The notes beneath the pieces are model-generated. The model did not search any database and was not told the DNA's origin. It was given only the letters and a program-made list of their open reading frames with translations. From contig JAHFPK010000216.1 of NCBI GenBank assembly GCA_023266715.1, positions 1 to 5,130 on the forward strand: DNA of 5,130 nucleotides, read 5' to 3'. This document shows, piece after piece, positions 4,497 to 5,130 of the stretch (positions are counted from its first letter, which is position 1; the number at the start of each line of letters is the position of its first letter). This DNA comes from Hyphomicrobiales bacterium (GTDB lineage: Bacteria > Pseudomonadota > Alphaproteobacteria > Rhizobiales > Aestuariivirgaceae). The position numbers and the translations under genes are program-made.

Positions 4497-5130
4497 ATGG
4501 CATCGGTCGGCGTTGTTGATGTGCGAAAGTCCTACGGCGCACAGGAAATTATCCACGGCGTCTCGATTGATATCAAGGACGGGGAATTCGTCATTCTGGT
4601 AGGTCCTTCCGGTTGCGGAAAATCCACGCTGTTGCGCATGATCGCAGGGCTCGAGCCCATCACCTCCGGCGATATCAAGATCGGCGAGCGGGTGGTGAAC
4701 TTCCTGCCGCCAAAGGACCGCGACATCGCCATGGTGTTCCAGACCTATGCGCTTTATCCCCACAAGACGGTGGCCCAGAACATGGGCTTTGCCCTGATGC
4801 TGCGCCGCGCGCCCAAGTCGGAAATCGAAACCCGGGTGCGGCGCGCCGCCGAAATTCTTGACCTCGTGCCCTACCTTGATCGTTACCCGCGGCAATTGTC
4901 CGGCGGGCAACGCCAGCGCGTGGCCATGGGCCGTGCCATCGTCAGGGATCCCAAGGTCTTCCTGTTCGACGAGCCCCTCTCCAATCTCGATGCCAAGCTC
5001 CGCGTGCAGATGCGGGCTGAAATCAAGGAACTGCATCAGCGGCTGAAAACCACGACGGTCTATGTCACCCATGACCAGGTTGAAGCCATGACCATGGCCG
5101 ACCGGATCGTTGTCATGCATGACGGGATTG
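4497..5130 (+). CDS. ABC importer ATP-binding subunit, MalK/UgpC type (3' end cut off)
   Basis: This is the nucleotide-binding subunit that powers a sugar or sugar-phosphate ABC importer from the cytoplasmic face of the inner membrane. The window contains 211 codons. The frame is open to the edge, and the family is normally about 350-370 residues, so the regulatory TOBE-type C-terminal domain is missing. All ATPase motifs are present and intact: Walker A GPSGCGKST (36-44), Q-loop Gln82 in VFQTYALYPH, signature LSGGQ (134-138), Walker B VFLFDEP (154-160) with Glu159, D-loop SNLD (162-165) and the switch His192 in VTHDQ. The YALYPH and NLDAKLR segments are typical of the CUT1 (maltose/glycerol-3-phosphate) group. 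Where relatives usually read HMTV this one reads HKTV (89-92). The ATG at 4497 follows AAGGGG at 4483-4488. Permeases and binding protein, if adjacent, lie beyond the window, so the substrate is open. Confidence 0.95.
   Translation, partial: MASVGVVDVRKSYGAQEIIHGVSIDIKDGEFVILVGPSGCGKSTLLRMIAGLEPITSGDIKIGERVVNFLPPKDRDIAMVFQTYALYPHKTVAQNMGFALMLRRAPKSEIETRVRRAAEILDLVPYLDRYPRQLSGGQRQRVAMGRAIVRDPKVFLFDEPLSNLDAKLRVQMRAEIKELHQRLKTTTVYVTHDQVEAMTMADRIVVMHDGI

Noticed and set aside
4467..5120. Long minus-strand open frame of 217 codons
   Set aside because: It is antisense to the ABC ATPase, whose plus-strand reading carries every catalytic motif. The minus reading is His-rich and without family features, a usual shadow of high-G+C coding DNA.

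Overview
The window looks like chromosomal DNA of an alphaproteobacterium, most likely of the order Rhizobiales (Hyphomicrobiales). The grounds are a DUF2852 gene, a family I know mainly from Alphaproteobacteria; an IS1380-type transposase remnant that resembles rhizobial copies; and an intergenic palindromic repeat with the CCCTCATCCG / CTTCTCCC / GGGAGAAGG / CGGATGA layout that is common in Rhizobium, Brucella and Phyllobacterium relatives. Hand-counted G+C is about 63% in part of the first gene and about 65% in part of the last one, but about 49% over most of the EamA gene. The genus cannot be fixed from the sequence alone.

Layout. (1) 34-1253, plus strand: a tight three-gene cluster of a universal stress protein, the CrcB/Fluc fluoride channel and a DUF190 protein, read as a fluoride-resistance operon. 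(2) 1254-1398: a spacer carrying two abutting dyads, followed by an AT-richer single-domain EamA/DMT membrane protein (1399-1833). (3) About 1946-2458: a decayed IS1380-family transposase with a 2-base frameshift, a large internal deletion that removes the catalytic middle, and apparent loss of its own stop codon. (4) 2729-3364: a periplasmic MlaC/Ttg2D-family phospholipid-binding protein with a twin-arginine-like signal peptide, apparently without its ABC-transporter partners. (5) 3365-3834: a gene-free stretch that holds a Rhizobiales palindromic repeat (about 3645-3775) and a minus-strand terminator (3807-3828). (6) 3835-4311, minus strand: a DUF2852 membrane protein with a C-terminal coiled coil. 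(7) 4312-4496: a divergent intergenic region. (8) From 4497 to the window edge: the ATPase subunit of a MalK/UgpC-type sugar ABC importer, cut off at its 3' end.

How the genes relate. Only the first three are clearly co-transcribed and functionally linked. CrcB would export fluoride, while the Usp and DUF190 proteins are frequent but less understood companions. The EamA gene and the IS remnant together look like an acquired or rearranged insert between the fluoride cluster and the mlaC-like gene. The last two genes diverge and are probably unrelated to what precedes them. I see no RNA gene, CRISPR array or fluoride riboswitch, and no clearly new multi-gene system. The less explained items are the EamA gene's upstream dyads, the solitary Tat-type MlaC protein and the DUF2852 protein.
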